Assembly (NCBI RefSeq): GCF_005502935.1
Contig: NZ_SCMP01000014.1
Location: 1 to 64,000 of the forward strand
Source: Pseudomonas sp. 2FG
GTDB lineage: Bacteria > Pseudomonadota > Gammaproteobacteria > Pseudomonadales > Pseudomonadaceae
Length of the DNA: 64,000 bases
Direction of reading: 5' to 3'
A program made the translations under genes and the position numbers. Under the pieces are notes generated by a model, which saw nothing but the letters and a program-made list of their open reading frames with translations, was not told the DNA's origin and made no database searches. Below, one piece after another: positions 17,979-27,009 of this stretch; position 1 is the first letter of the stretch; the number at the start of each line of letters is the position of its first letter.

Positions 17979-19787
17979 ATGAAACACGAATTCGACCTGC
18001 GCCTCGAAGCCCTGCGTGCCGCCTACAAAAATGCCAGCACCACCCCGCGCCAACTGATCCTGACCCTGCGTGACAAAGCCGCCGCACTGAACCCGGATTA
18101 CCACCTGTTTATCCACCTGCTGAGCCGTGACGAGCTGGAGCCTTACCTGGCGGCGCTGGACGGCAAAGCGCCGGAGAGCCTGCCGCTGTTCGGCATCCCC
18201 TTCGCCATCAAGGACAATATCGACCTGGCCGGCATTCCAACCACCGCCGCCTGCCTGGCCTTCGCCTACATCCCCGAGCGCTCGGCGAGCGTGGTCGAAC
18301 ACTTGATCGCCCTGGGCGCCGTGCCGCTGGGCAAGACCAACCTCGATCAATTCGCCACCGGCCTGAATGGCACGCGCTCGCCCTATGGTGAGTGTCCGAA
18401 CAGCGTGCTGCCGGCATATCCCTCCGGTGGCTCCAGCGCCGGCTCTGCGCTGGCCGTGGCGCTGGGCGTAGCCAGCTTTGCCCTGGGTACCGACACCGCC
18501 GGCTCCGGCCGCGTGCCGGCGGCGCTGAACAATCTGGTCGGTCTCAAGGCGACCAAGGGCCTGCTCTCTACCGCCGGCGTAGTGCCAGCCTGCCGCACAC
18601 TGGACTGCGTGACTTACTTCACCGCCACCGCCCGCGAAGCCAGCCAGCTGCTGGCGCTGACCGCCAAACTCGACCCGCGTGACGAATACAGCCGCGCCAA
18701 CCCGTTGTGGAACGACGCCAGCGCCTTCGGCAGCCCTCGCCCCTTCCGCTTCGGCGTCCCGCGTGCCGAGGACCTGCAATTCTTCGGCTGCACAGAAGGC
18801 CCCGCGCTCTTCGAGCAGGCCCAGCAAACCCTCAAGGACTGCGGCGGCGAAGCGGTGGAAATCGACCTCTCACCCTTCCTCGAAGCCGCCCGGCTGCTCT
18901 ATGAGGGCCCCTGGGTTGCCGAACGTTACAGCGTCGCCGGCGAACTGCTTGAACAAAGCCCCGAGGCCGTGTTGCCGGTGATTCGCGCCGTGTTGGCCAA
19001 GGCACCGGCCGTCACCGGCGTGCAGACCTTCCGCACCCAGTACCGCCTGCAAGCGCTGAAAGCCATGTGCGACAAAACCCTGCAAGGTCTCGACTGCGTG
19101 CTGACACCGACCATCGGTCGGCCGGTGACGCTGGACGAACTGCACGCCGAACCGGTGCTGCGTAACTCCGAGCTGGGTTACTACACCAACTTCATGAACC
19201 TGCTGGACTACGCCTCCGTCGCGGTGCCGAGCGGCTTCATGCGCAACGGCCTGCCCTGGGGCGTGACCTTGTTCGGCCGCGCCTGCACCGATCAATACCT
19301 GCTCAGCCTGGCCGACGCCCTGCAGCGCCAGCGCGACTTGCCGCTGCCGGGCGGGTGCAAGCTGAAACTGAGTGCACCAACCGGCGCAGCGCGCAGCGAT
19401 CGGGCTCGCATCGTGGTCTGCGGCGCGCACCTGGACGGTCTGCCGTTGAACTGGCAACTCACGCAGCGCGGCGGCCGCCTCGTCGAGGTCACCCGCAGCT
19501 CGCCGGACTACCAACTGCATGCGCTGGCCGGCGGGCCGCCGCTGCGCCCGGGCATGCTACGCGTTGTCGAAGGTGGCGGGGCCATCGAGGTGGAAGTCTG
19601 GGAGTTGCCGAGCAGCGAGCTGGGCTCCTTCCTCACCGGCATCCCCGCCCCGCTCGGCCTGGGCAAGGTGCAACTGGAGGATGGCCGCTGGGAAAGCGGT
19701 TTCATCTGCGAGCCCTACGGCTTGGTCGGCGCCACCGATATCAGCCGGTTCGGCGGCTGGCGTGCCTACCTGCAATCCAGGGGCTGA
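17979..19787 (+). CDS. atzF: Allophanate hydrolase
   Basis: 602 residues. The N-terminal amidase-signature domain has the Ser-cisSer-Lys triad visible as Lys78 (AIKDN), Ser152 (GGSSAG) and Ser176 (TAGSGR). The C-terminal allophanate hydrolase domain (about 450-600) is the AtzF-type decarboxylating part. It converts allophanate to ammonia and CO2, the last step of guanidine (or urea amidolyase) degradation. AAGGAG precedes the chosen ATG; the longer frame would start inside the REP cluster. Confidence 0.92.
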   Translation: MKHEFDLRLEALRAAYKNASTTPRQLILTLRDKAAALNPDYHLFIHLLSRDELEPYLAALDGKAPESLPLFGIPFAIKDNIDLAGIPTTAACLAFAYIPERSASVVEHLIALGAVPLGKTNLDQFATGLNGTRSPYGECPNSVLPAYPSGGSSAGSALAVALGVASFALGTDTAGSGRVPAALNNLVGLKATKGLLSTAGVVPACRTLDCVTYFTATAREASQLLALTAKLDPRDEYSRANPLWNDASAFGSPRPFRFGVPRAEDLQFFGCTEGPALFEQAQQTLKDCGGEAVEIDLSPFLEAARLLYEGPWVAERYSVAGELLEQSPEAVLPVIRAVLAKAPAVTGVQTFRTQYRLQALKAMCDKTLQGLDCVLTPTIGRPVTLDELHAEPVLRNSELGYYTNFMNLLDYASVAVPSGFMRNGLPWGVTLFGRACTDQYLLSLADALQRQRDLPLPGGCKLKLSAPTGAARSDRARIVVCGAHLDGLPLNWQLTQRGGRLVEVTRSSPDYQLHALAGGPPLRPGMLRVVEGGGAIEVEVWELPSSELGSFLTGIPAPLGLGKVQLEDGRWESGFICEPYGLVGATDISRFGGWRAYLQSRG

Positions 19788-19815
19788 GGTTCACTACCCC
19801 CCCTTCCATCCCCCA

Positions 19816-19844
19816 AGCTGTTTCAGGCCTGGCCTGAAACAGCT
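19816..19844. terminator. Perfect palindrome ending the guanidine operon
   Basis: 14-base arms (AGCTGTTTCAGGCC and complement) around a single T, 28 bases after the allophanate hydrolase stop. No T-run follows, so termination is inferred from position. Confidence 0.55.
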
Positions 19845-19915
19845 GCACGGGCTCGGTGACGCCAGCGCTCCGGCAGGCTAGCATGTTGCTATCACGTCAG
19901 AGTTACCCCGTTCCC

Positions 19916-21400
19916 ATGTCGTCACGCCCGACCAAGCATGCTCAGCGTTACCTGGTGCTCGTCCTGTTGCTGTTGCTTGGCAGCGGCTTCCTCGCCACCT
20001 CCCTGGTCAGCTACTACGCCTCACTCAACTCGATCCGTAGCAGCATAGTCGAGACCGAGCTGCCGCTGACCTCCGATAACGTCTACTCGGAGATCCAGAA
20101 GGATCTGGTGCGGCCAATCCTGATCTCCTCGATGATGAGTCGCGACACCTTCGTGCGCGACTGGGTGATCGACGGCGAGCAGGATGTCGCCCAGATGACC
20201 CGCTACCTGCGCGAGGTGCAGGAGCACTACGGCGCCTTCACCAGCTTCTTCGTCTCGGACAAGAGCCATCTCTACTACCAGGCCAAAGGCGTCCTCAAAA
20301 GCGTGCGCGAAAGCGAGCCGCGCGATGTCTGGTACTTCCGCGTACGCGACATGCAGGAACCCTACGAGATCAATGTCGATGTCGACATGGCCAACCAGGA
20401 CAGCCTGACCTTCTTCATCAACTACAAGGTGTTCGACTACGCCGGCCGCTTCATCGGCGCCACCGGCGTCGGCCTCACCGTGGACGCGGTGGTCAAGCTG
20501 ATCGACGACTACCAACAGCGCTACGACCGCAGCGTGTATTTCGTCGACACCCACGGCAAGATCGTCCTCACCGGCGCCACGGGCGGCCCGCTGGGCGCCC
20601 GGGTCGGCCAATCGCTGAGCGAGGTGCAGGGGCTGGAAGAACTGCAGGCCAAGCTGCCGCAGCCGCAGAGCGGCAACTTCAACTACCAGGAGCACGGCCG
20701 CAGCCATTTCCTCAACGTGCGCTTCATCCCCGAACTGGACTGGTATTTGTTCGTCGACAAGCACGAAGGCGGCGCCCTCGCCGGTATCCGCCAGACCCTC
20801 TATCTCAACTTGCTGATCTGTTTCGTCGTTACCGCTCTGGTGCTGACCCTGGTCAACCTGGTGCTGCGCCGCTACCAGGCGCGTATCGAGGCGCTGGCCA
20901 CCACCGACAGCCTGACCGGGCTGCCCAACCGCCGCGGCTTCGACCTACTCGCCAACCAAGCGCTGCAAGAGGCCCAGCGCGAGCGCAAGCCACTGGCCAT
21001 GCTGATGATTGACCTGGACAACTTCAAGGCGCTCAACGACACCTACGGTCACCTGGGCGGCGACGAAGTACTGCACGGCTTCGCCCTCAACCTGCAAGGC
21101 TGTCTGCGCCAGTCCGACATCATCTGCCGCTGGGGCGGCGAGGAATTCATCGTCCTGCTCAAGGACACCGGCAGCGCTACCGCTCAGCAATTGGCCGAGA
21201 AGATCCGCAGCCAGGGCGAACAGGGCCGCTATCCCTTCGCCGGGGTCAATCTGCAAGTCAACACCAGCATCGGCCTCACCGAACTGCACCCGGGCGACTC
21301 GCTGCACAGCCTGATCGCCCGCGCCGACCGCGGCCTCTACCGCGCCAAGCAGTCGGGGCGCAATCGCGTCTGTGTGGAGCCGGCCGGGGCAACGGGCTGA
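19916..21400 (+). CDS. Membrane sensor diguanylate cyclase
   Basis: About 494 residues from the chosen ATG (upstream in-frame ATGs at 19856 and 19883 cannot be excluded). TM1 about 12-32, a periplasmic Cache-type sensor domain to about 300, TM2 about 302-325, and a C-terminal GGDEF domain with an active-site motif GGEEF (407-411) and the LTGLPNRRGF entry. It should make c-di-GMP from two GTP in response to an external ligand. No RxxD inhibitory site is obvious. It is a single gene between the guanidine operon and the CWC gene; any role in adhesin control is only suggested by proximity. Confidence 0.9.
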   Translation: MSSRPTKHAQRYLVLVLLLLLGSGFLATSLVSYYASLNSIRSSIVETELPLTSDNVYSEIQKDLVRPILISSMMSRDTFVRDWVIDGEQDVAQMTRYLREVQEHYGAFTSFFVSDKSHLYYQAKGVLKSVRESEPRDVWYFRVRDMQEPYEINVDVDMANQDSLTFFINYKVFDYAGRFIGATGVGLTVDAVVKLIDDYQQRYDRSVYFVDTHGKIVLTGATGGPLGARVGQSLSEVQGLEELQAKLPQPQSGNFNYQEHGRSHFLNVRFIPELDWYLFVDKHEGGALAGIRQTLYLNLLICFVVTALVLTLVNLVLRRYQARIEALATTDSLTGLPNRRGFDLLANQALQEAQRERKPLAMLMIDLDNFKALNDTYGHLGGDEVLHGFALNLQGCLRQSDIICRWGGEEFIVLLKDTGSATAQQLAEKIRSQGEQGRYPFAGVNLQVNTSIGLTELHPGDSLHSLIARADRGLYRAKQSGRNRVCVEPAGATG

Positions 21401-21469
21401 CCGGGCGGCTCTTGCACTCGGCGCTGCCACACCGCACCCTGAGCGCCCCCTTCATTCGCCAGCCACAGC

Positions 21470-21709
21470 ATGAGCGCCACCCTAGACCCCACGCGTTGCC
21501 CGCTCTGCGGCCTGTCCAACCAGTGCACCCAGGCCGACCCGCGCACCGCCCAATTGCCCTGCTGGTGCTTCTCCACGCCGATCGACCGCGCCGTGCTCGA
21601 CAACCTGCCGGCGGCCGTGCGCGACCTCGTCTGCCTCTGCCCCAACTGCGCCCAGGGCACAACCGCCGAACGCTCGAAGGAAGCTGTCTCGACGCTACCA
21701 ATCGCGTAG
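21470..21709 (+). CDS. Cysteine-rich CWC family protein
   Basis: 79 residues with the CWC pattern: RCPLCGLSNQC near the N-terminus, CWCF in the middle and CLCPNCAQG near the C-terminus, likely a small zinc-binding protein. Function unknown. Such genes often sit directly before an rsuA-like pseudouridine synthase in Pseudomonas, as here, with 31 bases between them. Confidence 0.85.
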   Translation: MSATLDPTRCPLCGLSNQCTQADPRTAQLPCWCFSTPIDRAVLDNLPAAVRDLVCLCPNCAQGTTAERSKEAVSTLPIA

Positions 21710-21740
21710 CATGCGCCTCCTGTCACGACTCGCCGCCCCC

Positions 21741-22433
21741 ATGCGCCTCGACCGATTCCTCAGCAACCTGCCGGATTTCAGCCGCCTCGACGCCCGTTTG
21801 CTGCTCGCCGCCGGGCGGGTAAAAGTGGACGGTGCCCAGGTCAGCGACGGCCGCCTGGACGTCCGCGAGTTCCAGCGCATCGAGCTGGACGAGCGCTTGC
21901 TGCAGGCCGGCAAGGCCGCGCGTTATTTCATGCTGCACAAACCTGCCGGCTACGTCAGCGCCACGGCCCATGACGAACATCCCACCGTGCTTGACCTGCT
22001 GGATGAGCCAGACAAACACGAACTGCACCTGGGCGGGCGCCTCGACCTGAACACCACCGGCCTGCTGCTGATCACCAACGATGGGCAATGGTCGCGGCGC
22101 ATCACCCTGCCCAAGAGCAAACTGCCGAAGGTCTATTACGTCGAGACCGAACAGCCGATCACACCCGAGTACGCCGAGGTATTCGCCCGCGGTCTGTATT
22201 TCCAGTACGAGGACCTCACCACCCTGCCCGCCGAACTGCAGATCCTCGCTACCCGCGCCGCCCGCCTGACGCTGTTTGAAGGCCGCTACCATCAGGTCAA
22301 GCGCATGTTCGGTCATTTCCAGAACAAGGTGCTGCGCCTGCACCGCGAAAGCATGGGGCCGCTGCAACTCGATCCGAGCCTGCCCCCAGGCGCATACCGC
22401 GCACTCTCAGACGCGGAGATTGCCCTGCTTTGA
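21741..22433 (+). CDS. rsuA: 16S rRNA pseudouridine synthase, RsuA family
   Basis: 230 residues from the chosen ATG (an in-frame ATG ten codons earlier exists). An S4 RNA-binding domain (about 1-55) is followed by a pseudouridine synthase domain with the catalytic aspartate in GGRLDLNTTGLL (Asp102, the same number as in E. coli RsuA) and the conserved GRYHQVKRMF segment. Predicted to isomerise U516 of 16S rRNA. Related RluE/RluF enzymes share motifs, so the exact site is inferred from length and S4 presence. Confidence 0.85.
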   Translation: MRLDRFLSNLPDFSRLDARLLLAAGRVKVDGAQVSDGRLDVREFQRIELDERLLQAGKAARYFMLHKPAGYVSATAHDEHPTVLDLLDEPDKHELHLGGRLDLNTTGLLLITNDGQWSRRITLPKSKLPKVYYVETEQPITPEYAEVFARGLYFQYEDLTTLPAELQILATRAARLTLFEGRYHQVKRMFGHFQNKVLRLHRESMGPLQLDPSLPPGAYRALSDAEIALL

Positions 22434-22440
22434 GAAGCGG

Positions 22441-25320
22441 TTAACGACCCGCTAACGAGGCGTCTAGCGCATCCAGATAGGACTGGATATCCACCGCGTC
22501 GAGCTGCTCCGGGCGAAGGAATTTTTCGCCATACTGGCGATACACGCCCGAGCTGAGAAAGAGCCGGAACAACTCCGCATCGATATGGTTCTCACGGGCC
22601 ATGACGCTGAGAATCCTCACCGACTCGGAGAGGGTTTTCGCGGCCTTATAGGGGCGATCGGCGGCGGTCAGCGCCTCGAAAATATCGGCAATCGCCATCA
22701 CCCGCTCGGCAATGCTCATGTCGTCCTTGGTCAGCCGCCGCGGGTAGCCGGTGCCGTCCATCTTTTCGTGGTGGTTACCGGCGATGCTCGGCACGCGCTT
22801 GAGCTGGCGCGGCAGCGGCAAGGTACTGAGCATGATGATGGTCTGCACTATGTGCTCGTTGATCTTGAACCGCTCCTCCTCGCTGAGGGTGCCGCGCCGA
22901 ATGCTGAGGTTGTACAACTCGCCGTAGTTGTTGGCGTAGGTCGGCAGGTGCATGTCGAAGCCCCAGATATTGCGCGGATCCTGGGCGTCCACCGGCGGCT
23001 TGCGCGCACCCCAGACCTGTAGGTGATCGGGGCGGTCGGCCAACAGCTGTTCGACCACCGGCAGCGGCTGTACCGGCAGCAACGCCAGTCGCTCGGCCTC
23101 CTCGTAAGACAAGCCAAGGCGATTGTCGAAGTGCCTGAGCCAGCTGCGCCGAGCGATCGCCTGCAGGCGCGCGACGTCCTCGTCCTGCATGGACTCACCC
23201 CCGAGGTTGGCATTGGCGACAAAGGCGAAGTCGTCCTGCAAGGCCTGTTGGCGGTCCGCCAGCAAGGTCTGCTCGATGGCCGGGTCGGCGCCGCTGCCGA
23301 GGGCCTTCCAGTAGTCCAGCTCGGCATCGCGCCAGAGCACCTCGAAGCGCGTGCGCACCTCGTGGATGCGGTTGTACAGGGTCTCCAGCTTGGTGGCTTT
23401 GTCCACCACATATTCCGGGCTGGTGATCTTGCCGCAGTCATGCAGCCAGGCGGCGATCTGGAACTCGTAGAGCTCGGCCTCGCTCATCTGGAAGTCGGCG
23501 TAGCGGCCCGTATCGGCGGCGATCGCCTGGTTCAGCAGCATGCTGGCCAGCTGCGGCACCCGCTCGCAGTGGCCACCGGTGTAAGGGCTTTTGGCGTCGA
23601 TGGCATCGGCCAAGAGTTTGATAATGGCGTTCAGCAGGCGCTGCTGAGCCTCGAACAACTGACGGGTTTCGATGGCCACCGCGGCGGCACCGGACAGCTC
23701 CTCGACGAAGCGACGAAACGGCTGCTGCACCTCGCCGTGGGTCTTATGCTCGGCCGCCAGCTGCAACACCAGAACCCCGAGCAACTGCTGGCTGCGGTTA
23801 TTCAGCGCAATCGACAGGTAATGCTGCTGGTTGTGCAGCGCCTGCGCCACTGCGGCGGCCAGTTCATCCGGGGTGCGCAGCGCCACGTGCAGTGCCTCGG
23901 GGTATTGCTCGCCCTGGTAATGCGCGGCCAGTTGCAACGCGCCGGACTCCTCATCGTGCAGATAGACCGCGCCGCCGCTGACACTGGTGGCTTCCACCAG
24001 GCGGCTGAGCACGCCGTCGAGCATGCTCTCCAACTGAGTTTCCCGGCTCAGGGTCAGGGTGATCGCCTGGAAGTTGTGAATAGTGCGCGACATCCGTCCC
24101 AACACATGGCTGAGTTCCTGCACCTCGGCGACCCGCGACTCGACCCCGACCGGCTGACTGAAATCGAACCCCGCCAAGGCGCCGAGCTGATCGGCCAGCG
24201 CCCGCAGCGGTCGACCGATGCGCTGGCCCAACAGCCAGCCGACCAGCAGCAGCAACGCGATCAGGACCGCGGCCCAGAGCGCCTGGTCGAGCAACACCCG
24301 ATGCGCGCCAGCCAGCAGCTCATCACTGGGCACCGCGATCAACACCTGGATGTCCTGCTCGGCAAAAGACGACAACGGCATGCGGATGCCGTACCAGCCC
24401 TGGCCTCCAGCCCGGTACAGCTGCGGCTTCTGGCCATGGGGCGGCAAACCGAAGAGTTGCGTCAGGCTGGGGACATCGAGCTCGACGAGTCGCGACAGGC
24501 GGAAACCTTCCCCCTCAGGGACCAGCAGGCGCTGTACATCGGGATAAGCGATCACGCTGCCCTCAGCGTCCACCACGGCCATCTCGGTGCCGGGAGTCAT
24601 CCGCAGGTCCTGTACTTCACCGCCCAAATCGTTGACCGAAGCATCCATGCCCAACACCGCCGCGCCGTCCAGGCTGCGCTGCGCCAGGGTCAGACCGATC
24701 TCGCGGGTGGTGAAGAACACATAGGGCTTGGTCAGCACGGTGCTCGCGCTGCCAATGGCCTGGCTGAACCAGGGTCGGGTGCGCGGATCGTAGCGGTAGT
24801 CCGGCTTGATGTGCGTCTGCAGCAGCGTCAGCTCGCGGCTGTAGAAACGCCACTCGCCGATCATCTGGCCAGCGTCACCCAGGCTGATGCTCTGCACCAG
24901 GAATACCGCGCCCTCGGGCGCCTTTAGACGTTCGCGTACTCCGCGCTCGCGCAAGACGCGCACCAGCAGAAACTCGCCATTGGGATAACCGGCGTAGACC
25001 GCGCTGAGCATCTTGTTAGTGTTCAGGCTCTCCACCAGCAGCGGCAGGCGCTCGAGCCGCGCCGGCAAGCTAGCGGCCTGGGAGATGGGGTCGTAGGCCA
25101 GCAGCCGGATCGAACTTTGCACCGGGCCGATCAGCCGCTGCGCGCGCTCGTTGATGGTGCTGCCGAGCTGATTGGCGGTATCACCGGCCGCCGCCACCAG
25201 CGACCGCTCAATGCCCCGGTAACCCTGCAAGGCCAGGGCCCCGCCGAGCACCAGCATGCTGAGCATAATCGCGCCAGCGATCAGCAACTGTAGAGAAAAG
25301 CCACGCTTAGCGGTGCTCAT
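22441..25320 (-). CDS. Membrane sensor HD-GYP phosphodiesterase with Cache, HAMP and GAF domains
   Basis: 959 residues: TM1 about 10-30, large periplasmic Cache-type sensor to about 335, TM2 about 343-365, HAMP, GAF-like domain (about 430-560), and a C-terminal HD-GYP domain. The HD motif (LHDCGK) lies near 630 and HHEKMDGTGYP is at 850-860, so both catalytic parts are intact. HD-GYP proteins degrade c-di-GMP. The stretch between the HD and GYP motifs is unusually long (about 200 residues instead of about 60), as in a known subgroup of large HD-GYP sensors. It is convergent with rsuA, with the stops seven bases apart. Confidence 0.9.
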   Translation of the reverse strand: MSTAKRGFSLQLLIAGAIMLSMLVLGGALALQGYRGIERSLVAAAGDTANQLGSTINERAQRLIGPVQSSIRLLAYDPISQAASLPARLERLPLLVESLNTNKMLSAVYAGYPNGEFLLVRVLRERGVRERLKAPEGAVFLVQSISLGDAGQMIGEWRFYSRELTLLQTHIKPDYRYDPRTRPWFSQAIGSASTVLTKPYVFFTTREIGLTLAQRSLDGAAVLGMDASVNDLGGEVQDLRMTPGTEMAVVDAEGSVIAYPDVQRLLVPEGEGFRLSRLVELDVPSLTQLFGLPPHGQKPQLYRAGGQGWYGIRMPLSSFAEQDIQVLIAVPSDELLAGAHRVLLDQALWAAVLIALLLLVGWLLGQRIGRPLRALADQLGALAGFDFSQPVGVESRVAEVQELSHVLGRMSRTIHNFQAITLTLSRETQLESMLDGVLSRLVEATSVSGGAVYLHDEESGALQLAAHYQGEQYPEALHVALRTPDELAAAVAQALHNQQHYLSIALNNRSQQLLGVLVLQLAAEHKTHGEVQQPFRRFVEELSGAAAVAIETRQLFEAQQRLLNAIIKLLADAIDAKSPYTGGHCERVPQLASMLLNQAIAADTGRYADFQMSEAELYEFQIAAWLHDCGKITSPEYVVDKATKLETLYNRIHEVRTRFEVLWRDAELDYWKALGSGADPAIEQTLLADRQQALQDDFAFVANANLGGESMQDEDVARLQAIARRSWLRHFDNRLGLSYEEAERLALLPVQPLPVVEQLLADRPDHLQVWGARKPPVDAQDPRNIWGFDMHLPTYANNYGELYNLSIRRGTLSEEERFKINEHIVQTIIMLSTLPLPRQLKRVPSIAGNHHEKMDGTGYPRRLTKDDMSIAERVMAIADIFEALTAADRPYKAAKTLSESVRILSVMARENHIDAELFRLFLSSGVYRQYGEKFLRPEQLDAVDIQSYLDALDASLAGR

Positions 25321-25951
25321 GGCTGCCGTCCTGGTTTGCTCAGTTCGCAGCGATAACCGCTATTGAGCGATTCCTCGGCTAGCGCTGGCGGCGCCTGCGC
25401 ACACAGCAGGCCGCGGCCGAGCATCAGCACTAAGCCGTATCTGAATGGGTTAACAGTCGCCAGAGGAAAATCCAGCATCATGTCGCACCCGCCTGCTAGA
25501 AACCTTCATCCGCAAATGCGCACGGCACGCCGTGACCTCCTTGCAATCCTTGGCAAGTTTAATAGGCACGGGAGAAAACGCCGGCTTTATCCACGAATGG
25601 TCATGAGAAAAGGCTTTATCACGCTTGCCAGCCCCTAGGCTTACTGCTTAAATGAAACCGAAAGGTCAAGCTGTGACCAAAGAGTCACATGGACCATCTA
25701 AGCGTTCCTGCGGTTGCTTGCGCTCTGCGCATATTGGATTCCTGCCTGGTTCAAAGACGCTACTCCCCGCCCTCAAAAGCGCTGGGAATTGCCGTCCTGT
25801 TCGGTCCTAACCGCTTGAAAATAAATAACTTACAAGATCCTCCAGCCTGACATTCGTTTGTCATGTCCAGGCGCTTATCTGACTGCCATACATAGCCCGG
25901 TAAACGGTCCAGCCGCTTGCCTTGTCTTACCTGCGCCAGGAGGAAAACGAC
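25321..25951. other. Divergent intergenic region between the HD-GYP gene and phaG
   Basis: About 630 bases with no convincing gene. A 91-codon open frame (25363-25638) has no ribosome site or family resemblance. It should hold promoters for both flanking genes; no confident boxes seen. Confidence 0.4.
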
Positions 25952-26836
25952 ATGAGGCCAGAAACCGCTGTCGTTAAGGTTCACAGCCAATACAACGTTC
26001 ACACCGAGTTCTACGCTTGCCCAGCTGCTCGAAAGACCATCATCCTGGTCAATGGCTCGCTGGCGACCACAGCCTCATTCGCGCAGACCATTAAATACCT
26101 GCAACCGCAGTTCAATGTGGTGCTCTACGATCAGCCGTATGCCGGCCAGTCGAAGCCGCACAACAGCCACAAGCAACCGATCAGCAAGGAGGATGAAGCC
26201 GAAATTCTGCTGGAGTTGATCGAACATTTTCACGTCGATTACCTGCTGTCCTTTTCCTGGGGCGGAGTCGCCTCCCTGCTCGCCCTGGCGCAGTGCCCGG
26301 CACGGATCGAGAAGGCGGTGATCAGCTCCTTCTCGCCACTGCTCAACGCGCCGATGCTGGACTACCTGGAGCAAGGCCTGCGCTATCTGCACGCCGTGGA
26401 TCGCGAGAACATGGGCCAGTTGGTCAACAGCACCATCGGCAAGCACCTGCCGTCCTTGTTCAAGCGTTACAACCATCGTCATATCAGCAACCTCGACGAG
26501 CATGAATATCGGCAGATGCACACCCACGTCCATCAGGTGCTGCAACTGGACAACCACTGCCACATGCCCTGCCTCGCCGCCATCGAGATTCCACTGCTGT
26601 TCGTCAACGGCGAGCACGACGAGTACACCACCCCAGCAGATGTGCGGTTGTTCGCCCAGCACCTAAACGATTGCCAATTCACCACCATCAGCAACGCCGG
26701 GCACTTTCTCGACATGGAACACAAAGGTGCATGGCTACAGTCGCAACAGGCACTGCTGGGTTTCCTGCAGGCCTCGCCAAACGGGCAGCAACAACGCCGG
26801 CTACGGCTTGCCGAAACCACGGCGATTGCGGTTTGA
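25952..26836 (+). CDS. phaG: PhaG, 3-hydroxyacyl-ACP thioesterase/transacylase
   Basis: 294 residues, alpha/beta-hydrolase fold, start MRPETAV with AGGAGGA seven bases upstream. The sequence closely follows P. putida PhaG as I remember it (NGSLATTASFAQT, FNVVLYDQPYAGQSKPHN, SFSWGG with Ser102 as nucleophile, GEHDEYTT, GHFLDME). PhaG links de novo fatty-acid synthesis to medium-chain polyhydroxyalkanoate by releasing 3-hydroxyacyl chains from ACP. RhlA, the rhamnolipid 3-(3-hydroxyalkanoyloxy)alkanoate synthase, is a related alternative, but the match to PhaG is clearly better. Confidence 0.9.
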   Translation: MRPETAVVKVHSQYNVHTEFYACPAARKTIILVNGSLATTASFAQTIKYLQPQFNVVLYDQPYAGQSKPHNSHKQPISKEDEAEILLELIEHFHVDYLLSFSWGGVASLLALAQCPARIEKAVISSFSPLLNAPMLDYLEQGLRYLHAVDRENMGQLVNSTIGKHLPSLFKRYNHRHISNLDEHEYRQMHTHVHQVLQLDNHCHMPCLAAIEIPLLFVNGEHDEYTTPADVRLFAQHLNDCQFTTISNAGHFLDMEHKGAWLQSQQALLGFLQASPNGQQQRRLRLAETTAIAV

Positions 26837-26858
26837 GGGAGTTCAAACAGACGTAACT

Positions 26859-26889
26859 GCACCGAGTCGCAGAAAGTTGTGCTCGGTGC
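26859..26889 (+). terminator. Hairpin after phaG
   Basis: GCACCGAG (26859-26866) pairs with CTCGGTGC (26882-26889), 23 bases after the phaG stop. The T-run is weak. Confidence 0.55.
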
Positions 26890-26935
26890 GGGCTTCATTT
26901 CCCGCGCGACTTCTGGTACAAAGGCCCCCGCAAAA

Positions 26936-27009
26936 GCGGGCGTCGTATAATGGCATTACCTGAGCTTCCCAAGCTCATGACGAGGGTTCGATTCCCTTCG
27001 CCCGCTCCA
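26936..27009 (+). tRNA. tRNA-Gly (anticodon CCC)
   Basis: Acceptor stem GCGGGCG (26936-26942) pairs with CGCCCGC (26999-27005), followed by discriminator T and an encoded CCA (27007-27009). The anticodon stem TGAGC/GCTCA encloses the loop TTCCCAA, giving anticodon CCC. The T-arm reads GAGGGTTCGATTCCCTT. A complete 74-base tRNA. Confidence 0.97.

Noticed and set aside
23023..24927. 634-codon plus-strand frame opposite the HD-GYP gene
   Set aside because: Shadow of the minus-strand gene, which has both catalytic motifs and membrane segments.
25363..25638. 91-codon frame between the HD-GYP gene and phaG
   Set aside because: No ribosome site, no resemblance to any family, unlike host codon use.
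25952..26836. RhlA (rhamnolipid precursor synthase)
   Set aside because: Related fold and motifs, but the N-terminus and several segments follow PhaG much more closely, and no rhlB is adjacent.
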